64,000 nt of DNA from Phytomonospora endophytica (GTDB taxonomy: Bacteria > Actinomycetota > Actinomycetes > Mycobacteriales > Micromonosporaceae), in contig NZ_JACHGT010000019.1 in NCBI RefSeq assembly GCF_014202425.1, forward strand, positions 121,311-185,310. The letters run 5' to 3'. The position numbers and the translations under genes are program-made. Shown in pieces: positions 53,173 through 61,664 of this stretch. The notes beneath the pieces were generated by a model that was given only the letters and a program-made list of their open reading frames with translations, did not search any database and had not been told where the DNA came from. Position 1 is the first letter of the stretch; each line of letters opens with the position of its first letter.

Positions 53173-54189
53173 GTGATGATCGTCGACAACTGCGTGTACG
53201 AGTCGGGGCGCCCCGTGGCGCGCCCGGAGTCGCTCGCGGAGACCTACCGGCTGCTCCGCGAGTCGGACGGCCTGGCCTGGATCGGGCTCTTCGAGCCCGA
53301 CGTACGCGAACTGACCTCGCTCGCGCGGGAGTTCGAACTGCACGATCTGGCCGTCGAGGACGCGCTCAAAGCGCATCAGCGGCCCAAGATCGAGCGTTAC
53401 GGCAAGACCCTTTACGTCGTGCTGCGGCCCGCGCGGTACGTCGATTCCACCGAGAAGGTCGAGTTCAGCGAGCTGCACGTGTTCACCGGTCCGGACTTCG
53501 TCTTGACCGTGCGGCACGGCGGCGCCCCGAACCTCGGCAAGGTCCGCGCCCGGGCCGAACGCGACCCGAGCCTGCTCGACCAGGGTCCCGAGGCGGTCCT
53601 GTACGCGATCATCGACCAGGTCGTCGACGACTACCTGCCCGTCGTCGACGGTCTCGAACAGGACATCGACGAGATCGAGGCGGAGGTCTTCAGCGGCCAG
53701 CCGCGCGTGTCGCAGCGGATCTACGAACTGTCGCGGCAGGTCGTGGAGTTCCAGCGGGCCGCGCGTCCACTGTCGACGGTGCTGGTGCGGTTGGCGGCGG
53801 GCTTCGCCAAGTACGGCGTCGGCGAGGAACTCCAGCGCCGGCTGCGCGACGTGCAGGACCACCTCGTGCGCGTCATCGAGCGGCTCGACGGTTTCCGGCA
53901 GCTGCTCCAGGCGGTGCTCAACGTCAACGCGACCCTCGTTGCCCAGCAGCAGAACGAGGAGATGAAGCGGCTCACCGAGGCCAGCCTCGCGCAGAACGAG
54001 GAGGTCAAGAAGATCTCGGCATGGGCGGCGATCCTGTTCGCCCCGACCCTGATCGGGACCGTCTACGGCATGAACTTCGACGTCATGCCCGAGACGCACT
54101 GGGAGCTGGGTTATCCCTTCGCGATCCTGCTGATGTTGCTGGTGTGCGCGGGACTGTTCGTCACCTTCAAACGGCGCGACTGGCTGTAG
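53173..54189 (+). CDS. corA: CorA-family Mg2+/divalent-cation channel
   Basis: A 338-residue channel subunit. The long cytoplasmic N-domain (to about 270) has helices such as VVDGLEQDIDEIEAEVFS and the ring helix DVQDHLVRVIERLDGFRQLLQ. Two C-terminal helices follow, with the selectivity motif YGMNFDVMPE between them. Pentameric CorA conducts Mg2+ or Co2+/Ni2+. AAAGGAGGA directs one of GTG 53170, GTG 53173 or ATG 53176; 53173 gives the best spacing. The longer GTG at 53140 is not supported. Confidence 0.92.
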   Translation: MMIVDNCVYESGRPVARPESLAETYRLLRESDGLAWIGLFEPDVRELTSLAREFELHDLAVEDALKAHQRPKIERYGKTLYVVLRPARYVDSTEKVEFSELHVFTGPDFVLTVRHGGAPNLGKVRARAERDPSLLDQGPEAVLYAIIDQVVDDYLPVVDGLEQDIDEIEAEVFSGQPRVSQRIYELSRQVVEFQRAARPLSTVLVRLAAGFAKYGVGEELQRRLRDVQDHLVRVIERLDGFRQLLQAVLNVNATLVAQQQNEEMKRLTEASLAQNEEVKKISAWAAILFAPTLIGTVYGMNFDVMPETHWELGYPFAILLMLLVCAGLFVTFKRRDWL

Positions 54190-54207
54190 GGGCCAGCACC
54201 CATGCGA

Positions 54208-54236
54208 AAGGGCGGGCCACCACGCGGCCCGCCCTT
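54208..54236. terminator. Bidirectional terminator
   Basis: AAGGGCGGGCC (54208-54218) and GGCCCGCCCTT (54226-54236) form an 11-bp stem with a 7-base loop, between corA and a convergent gene. Confidence 0.75.
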
Positions 54237-54292
54237 CCCGTCGCCTCCCCACGTCTCGCCGGGCCCGGCGTCCCGGGCCCGGACGTCACGCT

Positions 54293-54934
54293 CTAGCCCA
54301 CCGCCCCCGCCAGCTCGCGCGCGCGGCCGTGGGCCTGCTCGCTGGTCGCCTCGAAGATGTGCTTGAACTGCTCAAGCGCCGGAACCACGTGCGACAGCGT
54401 CATCTCGGTGTGCAGGAAGTGCACGTCGTCGGTCAGCCCGAGGAAAGTGAAGAAGCTGCGCAGGTAGGGCTCCTGGTGCTCGAAGGACTCGCGCGGGGTG
54501 CCCGGCGCGTACGAGCCGCCGCGCGCGGTCGCCACGATGAGCTTCTTGTCCGACAGCGCGCTCCTGCCGTCGGGCCCGGCGGCGTACTTCTGCGAGGCGA
54601 TGCGGTCCAGCCACGCCTTCAGCGTCGAGGGGATCGAGAAGTTGTACATCGGCGCGCCGAGCAGGATCACGTCGGCGGCGTCGACCTCCGCGTGGATCGT
54701 CCCGGTCAGCTCCCACGCCTTCGCCTGCTCGGGGTCGTGCTCGGCCGGGTCGGTGTTCTGCGCGCCGTAGGCGAGCGCCGTCATGTGCGGGATCGGGTCG
54801 GCGCCGAGGTCGCGGTAGATGTAGGTGCCGTCGGGGTTCGCCTTGCGCCACTCCTCGGCATAGGTGGCGGTGACCTTGCGGGAGAAGGAGTTCTCGCCGT
54901 TGATGCTGGAGTCGATGTGCAGCAGCGTCGCCAT
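54293..54934 (-). CDS. azoR: FMN-dependent NADH-azoreductase
   Basis: A 213-residue flavodoxin-like quinone/azo reductase. LLHIDSSINGENSFSRKVT binds the FMN phosphate. DVILLGAPMYNFSIPSTLKAWLDRI and VATARGGSYAPGT are the typical flavin contacts. It reduces quinones or azo compounds with NADH, often for electrophile detoxification. AGAGGG lies nine bases before the ATG. It is divergent from a MarR gene, and its promoter overlaps palindromes likely bound by that regulator. Confidence 0.9.
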   Translation of the reverse strand: MATLLHIDSSINGENSFSRKVTATYAEEWRKANPDGTYIYRDLGADPIPHMTALAYGAQNTDPAEHDPEQAKAWELTGTIHAEVDAADVILLGAPMYNFSIPSTLKAWLDRIASQKYAAGPDGRSALSDKKLIVATARGGSYAPGTPRESFEHQEPYLRSFFTFLGLTDDVHFLHTEMTLSHVVPALEQFKHIFEATSEQAHGRARELAGAVG

Positions 54935-54970
54935 CTGGGATTGCCCTCTTTCACAGGTTCACGGGTAGTG

Positions 54971-55029
54971 ATCTCAACTCAGAACTTACGACTTGAGATG
55001 TTCCGAGTCAAGACGTTCTCGGTTCGGAA
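54971..55029. promoter_or_regulatory. Divergent azoR/marR promoter with two inverted repeats
   Basis: For azoR (minus), TTGACT (complement 55006-55011) and TAAGTT (complement 54983-54988) are 17 bases apart. ATCTCAA (54971-54977) faces TTGAGAT (54993-54999), covering this -10, and TTCCGA (55001-55006) faces TCGGAA (55024-55029), covering the -35. These are likely MarR operators. Confidence 0.55.
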
Positions 55030-55067
55030 TGTATCACCCTAGAACTTCCTGCGCTAGTCTTGGCCCC

Positions 55068-55574
55068 ATGACCGTCACCAGAGGCACCGCCGAAGCGGCC
55101 CGGGTCTGCCCCGAACCCGACCGCACGAGCCCCAACGGCGACCTGTCCTGGCTGCTCCACCGCGCCGCCCAGCGCATCAAGACCGACCTCGACGAGAAGG
55201 CCCGCGGCTACGGCCTGTCCGGCTTCCGCGACTGGATCGTGCTCGCCGCCCTGGTCAGCGGGGAGAAGCGCACCCAGCTCGCCATCAGCCACGAGGTCGC
55301 CCTCGACAAGACGACCCTCACCGCCCTCCTCGACCGCCTGGAGCGCGACGGCTTCATCGTCCGCACCGTCGACCCCCACGACCGGCGCGCCCGCGTCCCC
55401 GAGGCCACCGAGAAGGGCCGCGAGGTGCAGGCCGCACTCCAGGACTGCCGCGACGGCGTCGAGAACGCCATGCTCGACGAGTTCACCGACGAGGAACGCA
55501 ACGTCTTCCAGCACGTCCTGCGCCGCCTCGCCTTCGGTGACGGCGACGGCGGGCTCCACGGGTCGTGCATGTGA
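55068..55574 (+). CDS. MarR-family transcription regulator
   Basis: A 168-residue winged-helix regulator. LAISHEVALDKTTLTALLDRLERDGFIVR is the recognition-helix region and DPHDRRARVPEATEKGREV the wing. It is divergent from azoR and followed by a sugar kinase whose start overlaps. Many MarR proteins of this type sense quinones or oxidants. A TAGTCT box ends only eight bases before the ATG and no ribosome site is visible, so a leaderless mRNA is possible. Confidence 0.9.
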   Translation: MTVTRGTAEAARVCPEPDRTSPNGDLSWLLHRAAQRIKTDLDEKARGYGLSGFRDWIVLAALVSGEKRTQLAISHEVALDKTTLTALLDRLERDGFIVRTVDPHDRRARVPEATEKGREVQAALQDCRDGVENAMLDEFTDEERNVFQHVLRRLAFGDGDGGLHGSCM

Positions 55575-56464
55575 CCGGACGCCTCGACGTCCTCGTCGTC
55601 GGCGGCACGGGCGTGGACACGATCGTCCGCGTCGACTCCCATCCGGTCCCCTACGCCGACAGCGTGCCCGTCCCGCCCATCCGCGACTGGGTCGGCAACA
55701 CCGGCAACGCCGTCGCGCTCGCCTGCCACACGCTGGGCATGGCCACGACCCTCATCGACTTCCTCGGCGAGGACACCCAGGGCGCCCTCGTGCGCGCCGA
55801 GTACGCCCGGCGGGGCCTCGACTTCGCGTGGCTGCCGAACCCGGCGGGCACGACCCGCTCGGTGAACCTCGTCGACGCCACCGGCCGGCGGCAGTCCTTC
55901 TTCGACCCGCGCCATCCCGGCCGCGACCTGCCGCGCGACTTCTATCTCCCCTACGTCGAACGCGCCCGCCACGTCCACGTCACCATCTCCGACTACGCCG
56001 CCGGCGTCTTCGACGACGTCGGCCCGGGCGTCTCCACCTCCACGGACCTGCACGACTGGGACGGGGTGAACCCCTACCACCGTCGTTTCGCGCTGCGCGC
56101 CGATCTGGTGTTCCTGTCGGCGGTCGCCCTCGGCGAGCGCCGCGGCGAGGTGATGCGCGCGATCCGCGACGAGGGCCGCGCGTCGGTGGTGGTGGCGACG
56201 TCGGGCGCGCGGGGTGTCGACGTCCTCGACGACGACGGCCCGCGCCACTTCCCGGCGGTCGATCCGCCGGGCCCGGTCGTGGACTCCAACGGGGCCGGCG
56301 ACTCCTTCGTGGCGGCGTTCCTGTGGGCGAGGGCACGCGGCGGCGAGACCGACGACTGCGTGCGCGCGGGTCTGGTCGGTGGCGCGTTCGCCTGTACGTC
56401 CGAGGGCACTGCCAGCGCGTTCATCGACGCTACGACTTTGGGCGGATCCCTTCCGGGGGGATAA
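55565..56464 (+). CDS. PfkB-family carbohydrate kinase
   Basis: A 299-residue ribokinase-family enzyme. The anion-hole/catalytic motif DSNGAGDSFVAAF (catalytic Asp) is clear; the N-terminal GG motif is GNTGNAVALA. VVATSGARGVDVL is the ATP strand region. It phosphorylates a sugar or nucleoside, identity unknown. GTG 55565 or GTG 55571 overlaps the MarR stop, so the two are co-translated, an unusual pairing. Confidence 0.87.
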   Translation: MHVTGRLDVLVVGGTGVDTIVRVDSHPVPYADSVPVPPIRDWVGNTGNAVALACHTLGMATTLIDFLGEDTQGALVRAEYARRGLDFAWLPNPAGTTRSVNLVDATGRRQSFFDPRHPGRDLPRDFYLPYVERARHVHVTISDYAAGVFDDVGPGVSTSTDLHDWDGVNPYHRRFALRADLVFLSAVALGERRGEVMRAIRDEGRASVVVATSGARGVDVLDDDGPRHFPAVDPPGPVVDSNGAGDSFVAAFLWARARGGETDDCVRAGLVGGAFACTSEGTASAFIDATTLGGSLPGG

Positions 56465-56508
56465 CCCCCCTCCGGATTAGGGGGATCAACCCATGGGAAA
56501 GACCACGG

Positions 56509-56556
56509 CTTCTCCATAAAGTTGGCTCAAGTCCAAGCCACCAGCCCATGGAGAAG
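56509..56556 (+). promoter_or_regulatory. Hairpin masking the ribosome site of the gene at 56560
   Basis: CTTCTCCAT (56509-56517) is perfectly complementary to ATGGAGAAG (56548-56556), which contains the GGAG Shine-Dalgarno. An inner stem TGGCT/AGCCA (56523-56527, 56536-56540) supports the fold. An additional CCCCC-GGGGG hairpin lies at 56465-56484. Confidence 0.5.
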
Positions 56557-56559
56557 ACG

Positions 56560-57333
56560 ATGGCGGAGAACAACGACCAGTCGAGCCGGGCGATCATTCT
56601 GATCGGTCTCGTCGTGCTCGGCTTGCTGATCGCCGGCGGCCTCGTCGTCTGGGGGGTCACCAACGGCTTCGGCCCGAAGCAGACCGAGACGCAGGCGCAG
56701 ACCTACAGCCAGACGGCCACGCGGATCGAGGTCGAGTCGGATTCCGGCGAGGTCGAGATCAAGCCGGGCAACGTCGGTGAGGTCACGGTCGAGCGGACGC
56801 TCAAGTGGTACAACACCAAGCCCACGATCAACGAGACCTGGAACGGCACGACCTTCAAGGTCGTCAGCGACTGCACCGGCAACTGCGGGATCGACTACGT
56901 GATCACCGTGCCGCCGGACGTGAGCGTCAAGCTCGACATCGACTCGGGCAACGGGAAGCTGCGCGACGTCACCGGGACCGTCGAGGCGACCCTCGATTCG
57001 GGCGACCTGGAGTTCAGCGGCCTGAGCAACACGGTCAACGTGACGATGTCCTCGGGCAACCTCGACGCCTCCCAGATCACCTCCGACAACGTCAACCTCT
57101 CCCTGAGCTCCGGCGACATCGACATCACCTTCGCCGAGGCCCCGATCCTGCTCGACATGGAGGCCGACTCCGGCGACATCGACGTCAAGGTCCCCGCCTC
57201 CACCGACGGGTACAAGGTCACCACCGAGGTCGACTCGGGTGAGAGCACCATCGACGTCACCCGGAACGACGCCTCGACCCACGCGATCAACGCGAACGTG
57301 GACTCCGGGAACGTGCGGGTCAGCAGCACGTGA
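56560..57333 (+). CDS. DUF4097-like beta-helical membrane-anchored protein
   Basis: A 257-residue protein with one helix (9-32) and a repetitive outside domain. Short strands recur around 'SGD/SGN/SGE' turns (ESDSGEVEIKPG, DIDSGNGKLRDV, LDSGDLEFSG, MSSGNLDAS, LSSGDIDITF, ADSGDIDVKV), the signature of DUF4097-type right-handed beta-helix proteins. Function is unknown, perhaps surface or envelope-related. ATG 56560 is preferred because GGAG (56550-56553) is well spaced. The ATG at 56548 has no ribosome site. Confidence 0.83.
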   Translation: MAENNDQSSRAIILIGLVVLGLLIAGGLVVWGVTNGFGPKQTETQAQTYSQTATRIEVESDSGEVEIKPGNVGEVTVERTLKWYNTKPTINETWNGTTFKVVSDCTGNCGIDYVITVPPDVSVKLDIDSGNGKLRDVTGTVEATLDSGDLEFSGLSNTVNVTMSSGNLDASQITSDNVNLSLSSGDIDITFAEAPILLDMEADSGDIDVKVPASTDGYKVTTEVDSGESTIDVTRNDASTHAINANVDSGNVRVSST

Positions 57334-57346
57334 CCGGTTGACGAAC

Positions 57347-57385
57347 GACCGGCCCGGTCGGAGGGGTTCGCCGGGCCGGTCGTTT
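57347..57385 (+). terminator. Rho-independent terminator
   Basis: GACCGGCCCGG (57347-57357) and CCGGGCCGGTC (57371-57381) pair over 11 bp and are followed by GTTTT. It ends the DUF4097-like gene. Confidence 0.85.
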
Positions 57386-57390
57386 TCGTC

Positions 57391-57420
57391 GAGGGCGCCC
57401 CGCTTCGGCGGGGCGCCCTC
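57391..57420. terminator. Second hairpin terminator with TTCG loop
   Basis: GAGGGCGCCCCGC (57391-57403) and GCGGGGCGCCCTC (57408-57420) form a perfect 13-bp stem closed by TTCG, isolating the next gene's promoter. Confidence 0.7.
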
Positions 57421-57515
57421 AGCGCGTCTTTCGTGAAACGTCCTCGACCCGCCCCTGGCGCCAGCACAGTGACGTCACTAAGATGTCGTGCAGAGCCGAC
57501 GACTAGGGGGCACCC

Positions 57516-58097
57516 GTGAGCGGTGAACTGGCCCGACGTGACCTGCGGATATCGAACGCCGACCGCGAACGCGTCATCGAGCACCTCCAGGCCTGCACCG
57601 CCGAGGGGCGACTCGACCTCGACGAGTTCGCCGAACGCGTCGACGCCGTCTACGCCGCCCGCACCTTCGGCGACCTGGAACCGGTCACCGTCGACCTGCC
57701 CGCCCTCGACGCGCCCGACCGGCCCGCCCCCGAGACCGGGGCGCTGGAGGTCCGCACCGACGGGTCGGCGCTCAAACGCGGCGGACGCTGGCTCGTCCCC
57801 CGGCGCATGACGATCCGCTCCCGGGGCGCCTCCATCAAGCTCGACATGACCGAGGCGGTTATCCCGCACACGGTCGTCGACGTCGACGTCCAGATCAAGG
57901 GCAGCTCGGTGACACTCGTCCTGCCCAGGCACGCCACCGCCGACGACACCGGCGTCACCATGCGCGGCTCGTCGTCGAAGAACAAGGTCGACGCCGGTTT
58001 CGGGCCGACCCCGCTGCACTTCCGGATCAACGGCGAGCTGACCGGCAGCTCGCTGACGATCCGGCACCGGCAGCGGTTCCTGTGGTGGGAGTACTGA
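57516..58097 (+). CDS. DUF1707 (SHOCT-like) domain protein
   Basis: A 193-residue protein. Residues 7-62 form a DUF1707 domain (LRISNADRERVIEHLQACTAEGRLDLDEFAERVDAVYAARTFGDL). The remainder is a beta-rich C-terminal domain resembling cell-wall-active DUF2154 proteins (SSVTLVLPRHATADDTG). Such actinobacterial proteins are thought to be membrane-associated or regulatory; function is unproven. GGGGG precedes the GTG at 57516. It is convergent with the SDR gene, 18 bp apart. Confidence 0.88.
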   Translation: MSGELARRDLRISNADRERVIEHLQACTAEGRLDLDEFAERVDAVYAARTFGDLEPVTVDLPALDAPDRPAPETGALEVRTDGSALKRGGRWLVPRRMTIRSRGASIKLDMTEAVIPHTVVDVDVQIKGSSVTLVLPRHATADDTGVTMRGSSSKNKVDAGFGPTPLHFRINGELTGSSLTIRHRQRFLWWEY

Positions 58098-58115
58098 GCC
58101 TCCGGATGCGCGGCC

Positions 58116-58895
58116 TCACCCCACCCCGTGGCTGAACCCCCCGTTGCTCTCCAGGAGCTGCCCGTTCATCCAGCCGCCCTCGGGTGAGCACAGGAACCCG
58201 ACGAGGTTCGCCGCGTCCTCCGGGCGCCCGGCGCGGGCCAGGGGCGTGCGGGCGAGGACCCAGTCGCGTAGTTCGGGCGTCATCCAGCCGGTGTCGATGG
58301 GGCCGGGGTTGACGACGTTGGCGGTGACGCCGAGCTCGCGGAGTTCCTCGGCGGCGGCGAGGGTGATGCGGTCGAGGGCGCCCTTGCTGGCGCCGTAGGG
58401 CATGTTGTGGACCGTGTGGTCGCTGGTGAAGGCGATGATGCGGCCGGTGCCGTGCGGGACCTCGTGGCGTTCGGCGTACTCCTTGATGAGCAGCCAGGTG
58501 GCGCGGCTGTTGACCGCGAAGTGCCGGTCGAAGGCCTCGACGCTCGTGTCGCGGATGGAGGAGTCGACCGACTCGCAGTGCACCATGACCAGCGCCGTGA
58601 CCGGCCCGAGCGCCCCGGTGACCTCGGCGAAGATCTCGCCGGGAGCCTCCGGGCGCGTCAGGTCCGCCTCGACGGCGTGCCAGGCGGCGCCGTGCGCGGT
58701 CAGGCCCGTGCCGATCACCTCGCGGGCCTCGGCGTCGGCGCTCGTCCAGTCCATCCGGTCGTCGTAGGGCGACCAGTAGGTGAAGGCGACGTTCCAGCCG
58801 GTCGCGGCGAGCCGGTCGGCGACGGCAGCGCCGATACCGGCGCGGCGGCCGACACCGGTGACGAGGGCGAGGGGACGCGAATCGGTGTTCTTCAT
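58116..58895 (-). CDS. Short-chain dehydrogenase/reductase
   Basis: A 259-residue SDR. The cofactor motif is TGVGRRAGIGAA, a G-x(6)-G variant, MPYGASKGAL holds Tyr and Lys, and ANVVNPGPIDTGWM is the usual loop. FTSDHTVHN lacks a clear catalytic Ser in the standard place, with SDHT as the candidate. It may use NADPH on an unknown carbonyl. ATG 58895 is preferred; a GTG at 58931 is possible. It may not be in the same unit as the genes upstream. Confidence 0.86.
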   Translation of the reverse strand: MKNTDSRPLALVTGVGRRAGIGAAVADRLAATGWNVAFTYWSPYDDRMDWTSADAEAREVIGTGLTAHGAAWHAVEADLTRPEAPGEIFAEVTGALGPVTALVMVHCESVDSSIRDTSVEAFDRHFAVNSRATWLLIKEYAERHEVPHGTGRIIAFTSDHTVHNMPYGASKGALDRITLAAAEELRELGVTANVVNPGPIDTGWMTPELRDWVLARTPLARAGRPEDAANLVGFLCSPEGGWMNGQLLESNGGFSHGVG

Positions 58896-58943
58896 GCCCG
58901 GGAGTGTTCCCGAAGCCTTTGCGAAGATCACCTGGTTTTCGCC

Positions 58944-59678
58944 TTACTTCGCCCGCTTCTCCAGGAAGGCCGTCATCCGCTCGCGCTTGTCGGCGCTGTC
59001 GAAGAGCACCGCCTGAGCCGCCAGCTCGACGTTCGGGTGGGCGCCTTCGGGGGCGTCGACGGCGAGCTTCGTCAACCGCAACGCCATCGGCGAGGCCTTC
59101 GCCATGTCGTCGAGGATCGCGTGGGCGGTGTCGAGCAGCGCCCCGGGCGCCACGACTCGCGACACCAGCCGCGCCGCCAGGGCCTCCTCGGCCGGCATGC
59201 GGCGGCCCGTGAACAGCAGTTCCTTCGCCAGGGACTCCCCCACCAGCCTCGGCAGCCGCCACGTCGCGCCCGCCCCCGCGATGATGCCGAGCCGCACCTC
59301 CGGCTGACCGAAGAAGGCCCGGTCGGTGCAGACCCGCACGTCACAGGCGTAGGCGAGCTCGGCGCCGCCGCCGAGGGCGGGACCGTCGACGGCCGCGACC
59401 GTCGGCAGCGGGAGCTTCAGGATCCGCGTGAACAACGACTGGTTGATGCCGCGCAGGGCGTCGCCCGCGTCACGGTCGCGCAGCTGCGCGATGTCGGCGC
59501 CCGCCGCGAAGATCCCCTCGTCGCCGCCGGTGAGCAGCAGCAGCCTCGGGTCGCGCTCCAGCCGCGCGCACAGCGCGTGCAGCTCCTCGACGGTCTCGGC
59601 GTCGATGGCGTTGCGCCGCTCCGGCCGGTCGAGGGTCGCCACGACCCGGTCGTCGCGTTCCTCGATGCGCACCGCCAT
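58944..59678 (-). CDS. Enoyl-CoA hydratase/isomerase family protein
   Basis: A 244-residue crotonase-fold enzyme. NAIDAETVEELHALC, FAAGADIAQL (oxyanion loop 1) and VDGPALGGGAELAYACDVRV (oxyanion loop 2) are clear. GQPEVRLGIIAGAGATWRL includes the catalytic Glu region. It hydrates enoyl-CoA to 3-hydroxyacyl-CoA, the substrate of the protein encoded just upstream. Start and upstream stop overlap (ATGA at 59678). Confidence 0.9.
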   Translation of the reverse strand: MAVRIEERDDRVVATLDRPERRNAIDAETVEELHALCARLERDPRLLLLTGGDEGIFAAGADIAQLRDRDAGDALRGINQSLFTRILKLPLPTVAAVDGPALGGGAELAYACDVRVCTDRAFFGQPEVRLGIIAGAGATWRLPRLVGESLAKELLFTGRRMPAEEALAARLVSRVVAPGALLDTAHAILDDMAKASPMALRLTKLAVDAPEGAHPNVELAAQAVLFDSADKRERMTAFLEKRAK

Positions 59679-60604
59679 CAGATCGCCCTCCGCCCGTCGG
59701 GGGTCCAGCGATGGAAGCCCGCACCGGTCTTCTTGCCGAGTTTCCCGGCCGCGACCAGGTCTTCGAGGAGCTTCGGCGGCGCGTAGCGCTCGCCGTAGGC
59801 GGCCTGGAGAGTGCGGGCGATGTCGAGACGGACGTCGAGGCCGACGACGTCGGTCAGTTCGAGGGGCCCCATCGGGTGCCGGTAGCCCAGGACCATGGCC
59901 TTGTCGATGTCGGCGGCCGAGGCGACACCGTCCTCCAGCATGCGGATCGCCTCCAGGCCCAGGGCAACGCCGAGGCGGGAGGTCGCGAAGCCGGGGTGGT
60001 CGGCGACGGAGATGGGGTCCTTGCCGAGGGTGTGCGCGAAGTCGAGGGCGAGGCGGTGCGTCTCCGCCGACGTCGCCGCGCCCGTGACGATCTCCAGCAG
60101 GGGCATCGCGTAGACCGGGTTGAAGAAGTGCAGCCCGAGGAAGTCCGCCGGGCGCGGGAGGCCTTCGGCGAGGGACCCGATCGGGATCGACGAGGTGTTA
60201 CTGGCCAGGACGCGCGGGTTCTTCGCGGCGGCCTCGGCGAGCACCGCGCGTTTGAGGTCGAGCCGCTCGGGGACGGCCTCGACGATCAGGTGCGGGCCGT
60301 CGGGCACCTCGGTGAGGGCGGGCAGGAAACTCAGGCGGGCGTAGGCCTCGTCGGCCTCCGGCGAGCCGACGCGGCCGCGCGCGACGGCCTTGTCGAAGGT
60401 CGCGCGGAGGTTCTCGGCGGCACCGGCGCGGCGGGCGTCGTCGGGTTCGACGACGAAGACGGGGTAGCCGGCGGTCGCGGCGACGTAGGCGATGCCCGCG
60501 CCCATCGTGCCGGCGCCGATCACGACGAGGGGGGAGGACTCGGGCGGCGGCGTCGCCGCGGTGGCGGCGGAGGCCGTGGTGGGGGCCGGGGTAGCGGACG
60601 TCAC
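59678..60604 (-). CDS. 3-hydroxyacyl-CoA dehydrogenase
   Basis: A 308-residue, two-domain NAD enzyme. VIGAGTMGAGIAYVAATAG is the NAD site; VEAVPERLDLKRAV, ASNTSSIPIGSLA and GLHFFNPVYAMPLLEIV carry the catalytic His/Glu. The C-terminal half (LGYRHPMGPLELTDVVGLDV) is the dimer domain. The N-terminal Ala/Thr/Pro-rich lead is atypical, so the start is uncertain: GTG 60604 leaves 113 bp to the divergent gene; ATG 60685 leaves 32. With the hydratase it performs two beta-oxidation steps. Confidence 0.9.
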   Translation of the reverse strand: MTSATPAPTTASAATAATPPPESSPLVVIGAGTMGAGIAYVAATAGYPVFVVEPDDARRAGAAENLRATFDKAVARGRVGSPEADEAYARLSFLPALTEVPDGPHLIVEAVPERLDLKRAVLAEAAAKNPRVLASNTSSIPIGSLAEGLPRPADFLGLHFFNPVYAMPLLEIVTGAATSAETHRLALDFAHTLGKDPISVADHPGFATSRLGVALGLEAIRMLEDGVASAADIDKAMVLGYRHPMGPLELTDVVGLDVRLDIARTLQAAYGERYAPPKLLEDLVAAGKLGKKTGAGFHRWTPDGRRAI

Positions 60605-60717
60605 GGGCTGAGGGTAACGGGTACGCGACGCAGGCGTGCGGCTCGCCGTGGGACCGGACGGCCCCGACCGACTGACCATGACCATGGAGATTTCGGTTCG
60701 GTAACCTTGCCCCTGCC

Positions 60718-61647
60718 ATGGATACCGTCACCCAGCTCCACTCGCTGTCCCAGACCGCCTCTTTCAACCCCCTCGATCCCACGTTCTGGCTCGAAACGTT
60801 CGGGTGGATCGGTGTGCTGACGATCATGTTCGCCGAGACCGGCCTGCTCATCGGGTTCTTCCTGCCCGGTGACTCGCTGCTCTTCATGGCCGGTGTGGCG
60901 ACCACCGACGTCCTCGAAGCCGCCATCGGCGCGCGTCTCCCCCTGACGATCCTGCTGATCGGCGCGCCGATCTGCGCGATCGCGGGCGCGCAGCTCGGGC
61001 ACTTCCTGGGCGCGAAGTACGGGCGCAAGATGTTCGACCGGCCGAATTCGAGGATCTTCAAGGCCGAGTACGTCGAGAAGGCCGAGTACTACTTCCAGAA
61101 GTTCGGGCCCGCGAAGGCCGTCGTGCTGGCGCGGTTCATCCCGATCGTGCGGACCTTCCTCAACCCGGTCGCCGGGATGCTGGAGATGCCCGCGAAGACC
61201 TTCCTGCTGTGGAACGTGGTCGGCGGGATCCTGTGGACCGACGGCATCATCCTGGCCGGGCACTTCCTCGCCGGGTCGATCCCGGCCGAGGCGATCGACA
61301 AGTACCTGCTGCCCGTGATCGTGGTGATCGTGCTGATCTCGATGCTGCCGATCTTCATCGAGGTGTTCCGCGGTTTCCGCGCCCGCAAGGCCGTCAAGGC
61401 CGAAGAGGCGGCGGCACTCGCGCATGGGACGCCGGTGGTGGGCCAGGCGCCCGTCGCGCAGGCCCCGGCCGCGCAGGCGCCGCACGACCCGTGGGCCGGG
61501 TACGAGGGGCAGGGCGGGTACCAGCAGCCGGTTCAGGGTGGCGGGTACCAGCCGCCGGCCAACGGGGGTGGGGGGTACCAGCCGCAACAGCCTCGCCCGC
61601 AGCACCCGCAGCAGCCCCCGCAGGGGCCGTGGGGCGGCCAGCGCTAG
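60718..61647 (+). CDS. DedA-family membrane protein
   Basis: A 309-residue integral membrane protein. FGWIGVLTIMFAETGLLIGFFLPGDSLLF, LGAKYGRKMF and AVVLARFIPIVRTFLNPVAGM carry the conserved DedA residues (Glu in the first helix pair, Arg-Phe-x-Pro-x-x-Arg). About five helices. DedA proteins flip polyisoprenyl or phospholipids and depend on the proton gradient. The 80-residue C-terminal tail rich in GYQQP/GYQPP repeats is lineage-specific. No strong ribosome site is visible. Confidence 0.9.
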   Translation: MDTVTQLHSLSQTASFNPLDPTFWLETFGWIGVLTIMFAETGLLIGFFLPGDSLLFMAGVATTDVLEAAIGARLPLTILLIGAPICAIAGAQLGHFLGAKYGRKMFDRPNSRIFKAEYVEKAEYYFQKFGPAKAVVLARFIPIVRTFLNPVAGMLEMPAKTFLLWNVVGGILWTDGIILAGHFLAGSIPAEAIDKYLLPVIVVIVLISMLPIFIEVFRGFRARKAVKAEEAAALAHGTPVVGQAPVAQAPAAQAPHDPWAGYEGQGGYQQPVQGGGYQPPANGGGGYQPQQPRPQHPQQPPQGPWGGQR

Positions 61648-61664
61648 CGAGGTCGAGACGGGAC

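Noticed and set aside
52258..54252. Minus-strand extension running through corA into the hypothetical gene ending at 52258
   Set aside because: Only the last 140 codons (from ATG 52680 with GGGGAGG) are supported; the rest is antisense to corA.
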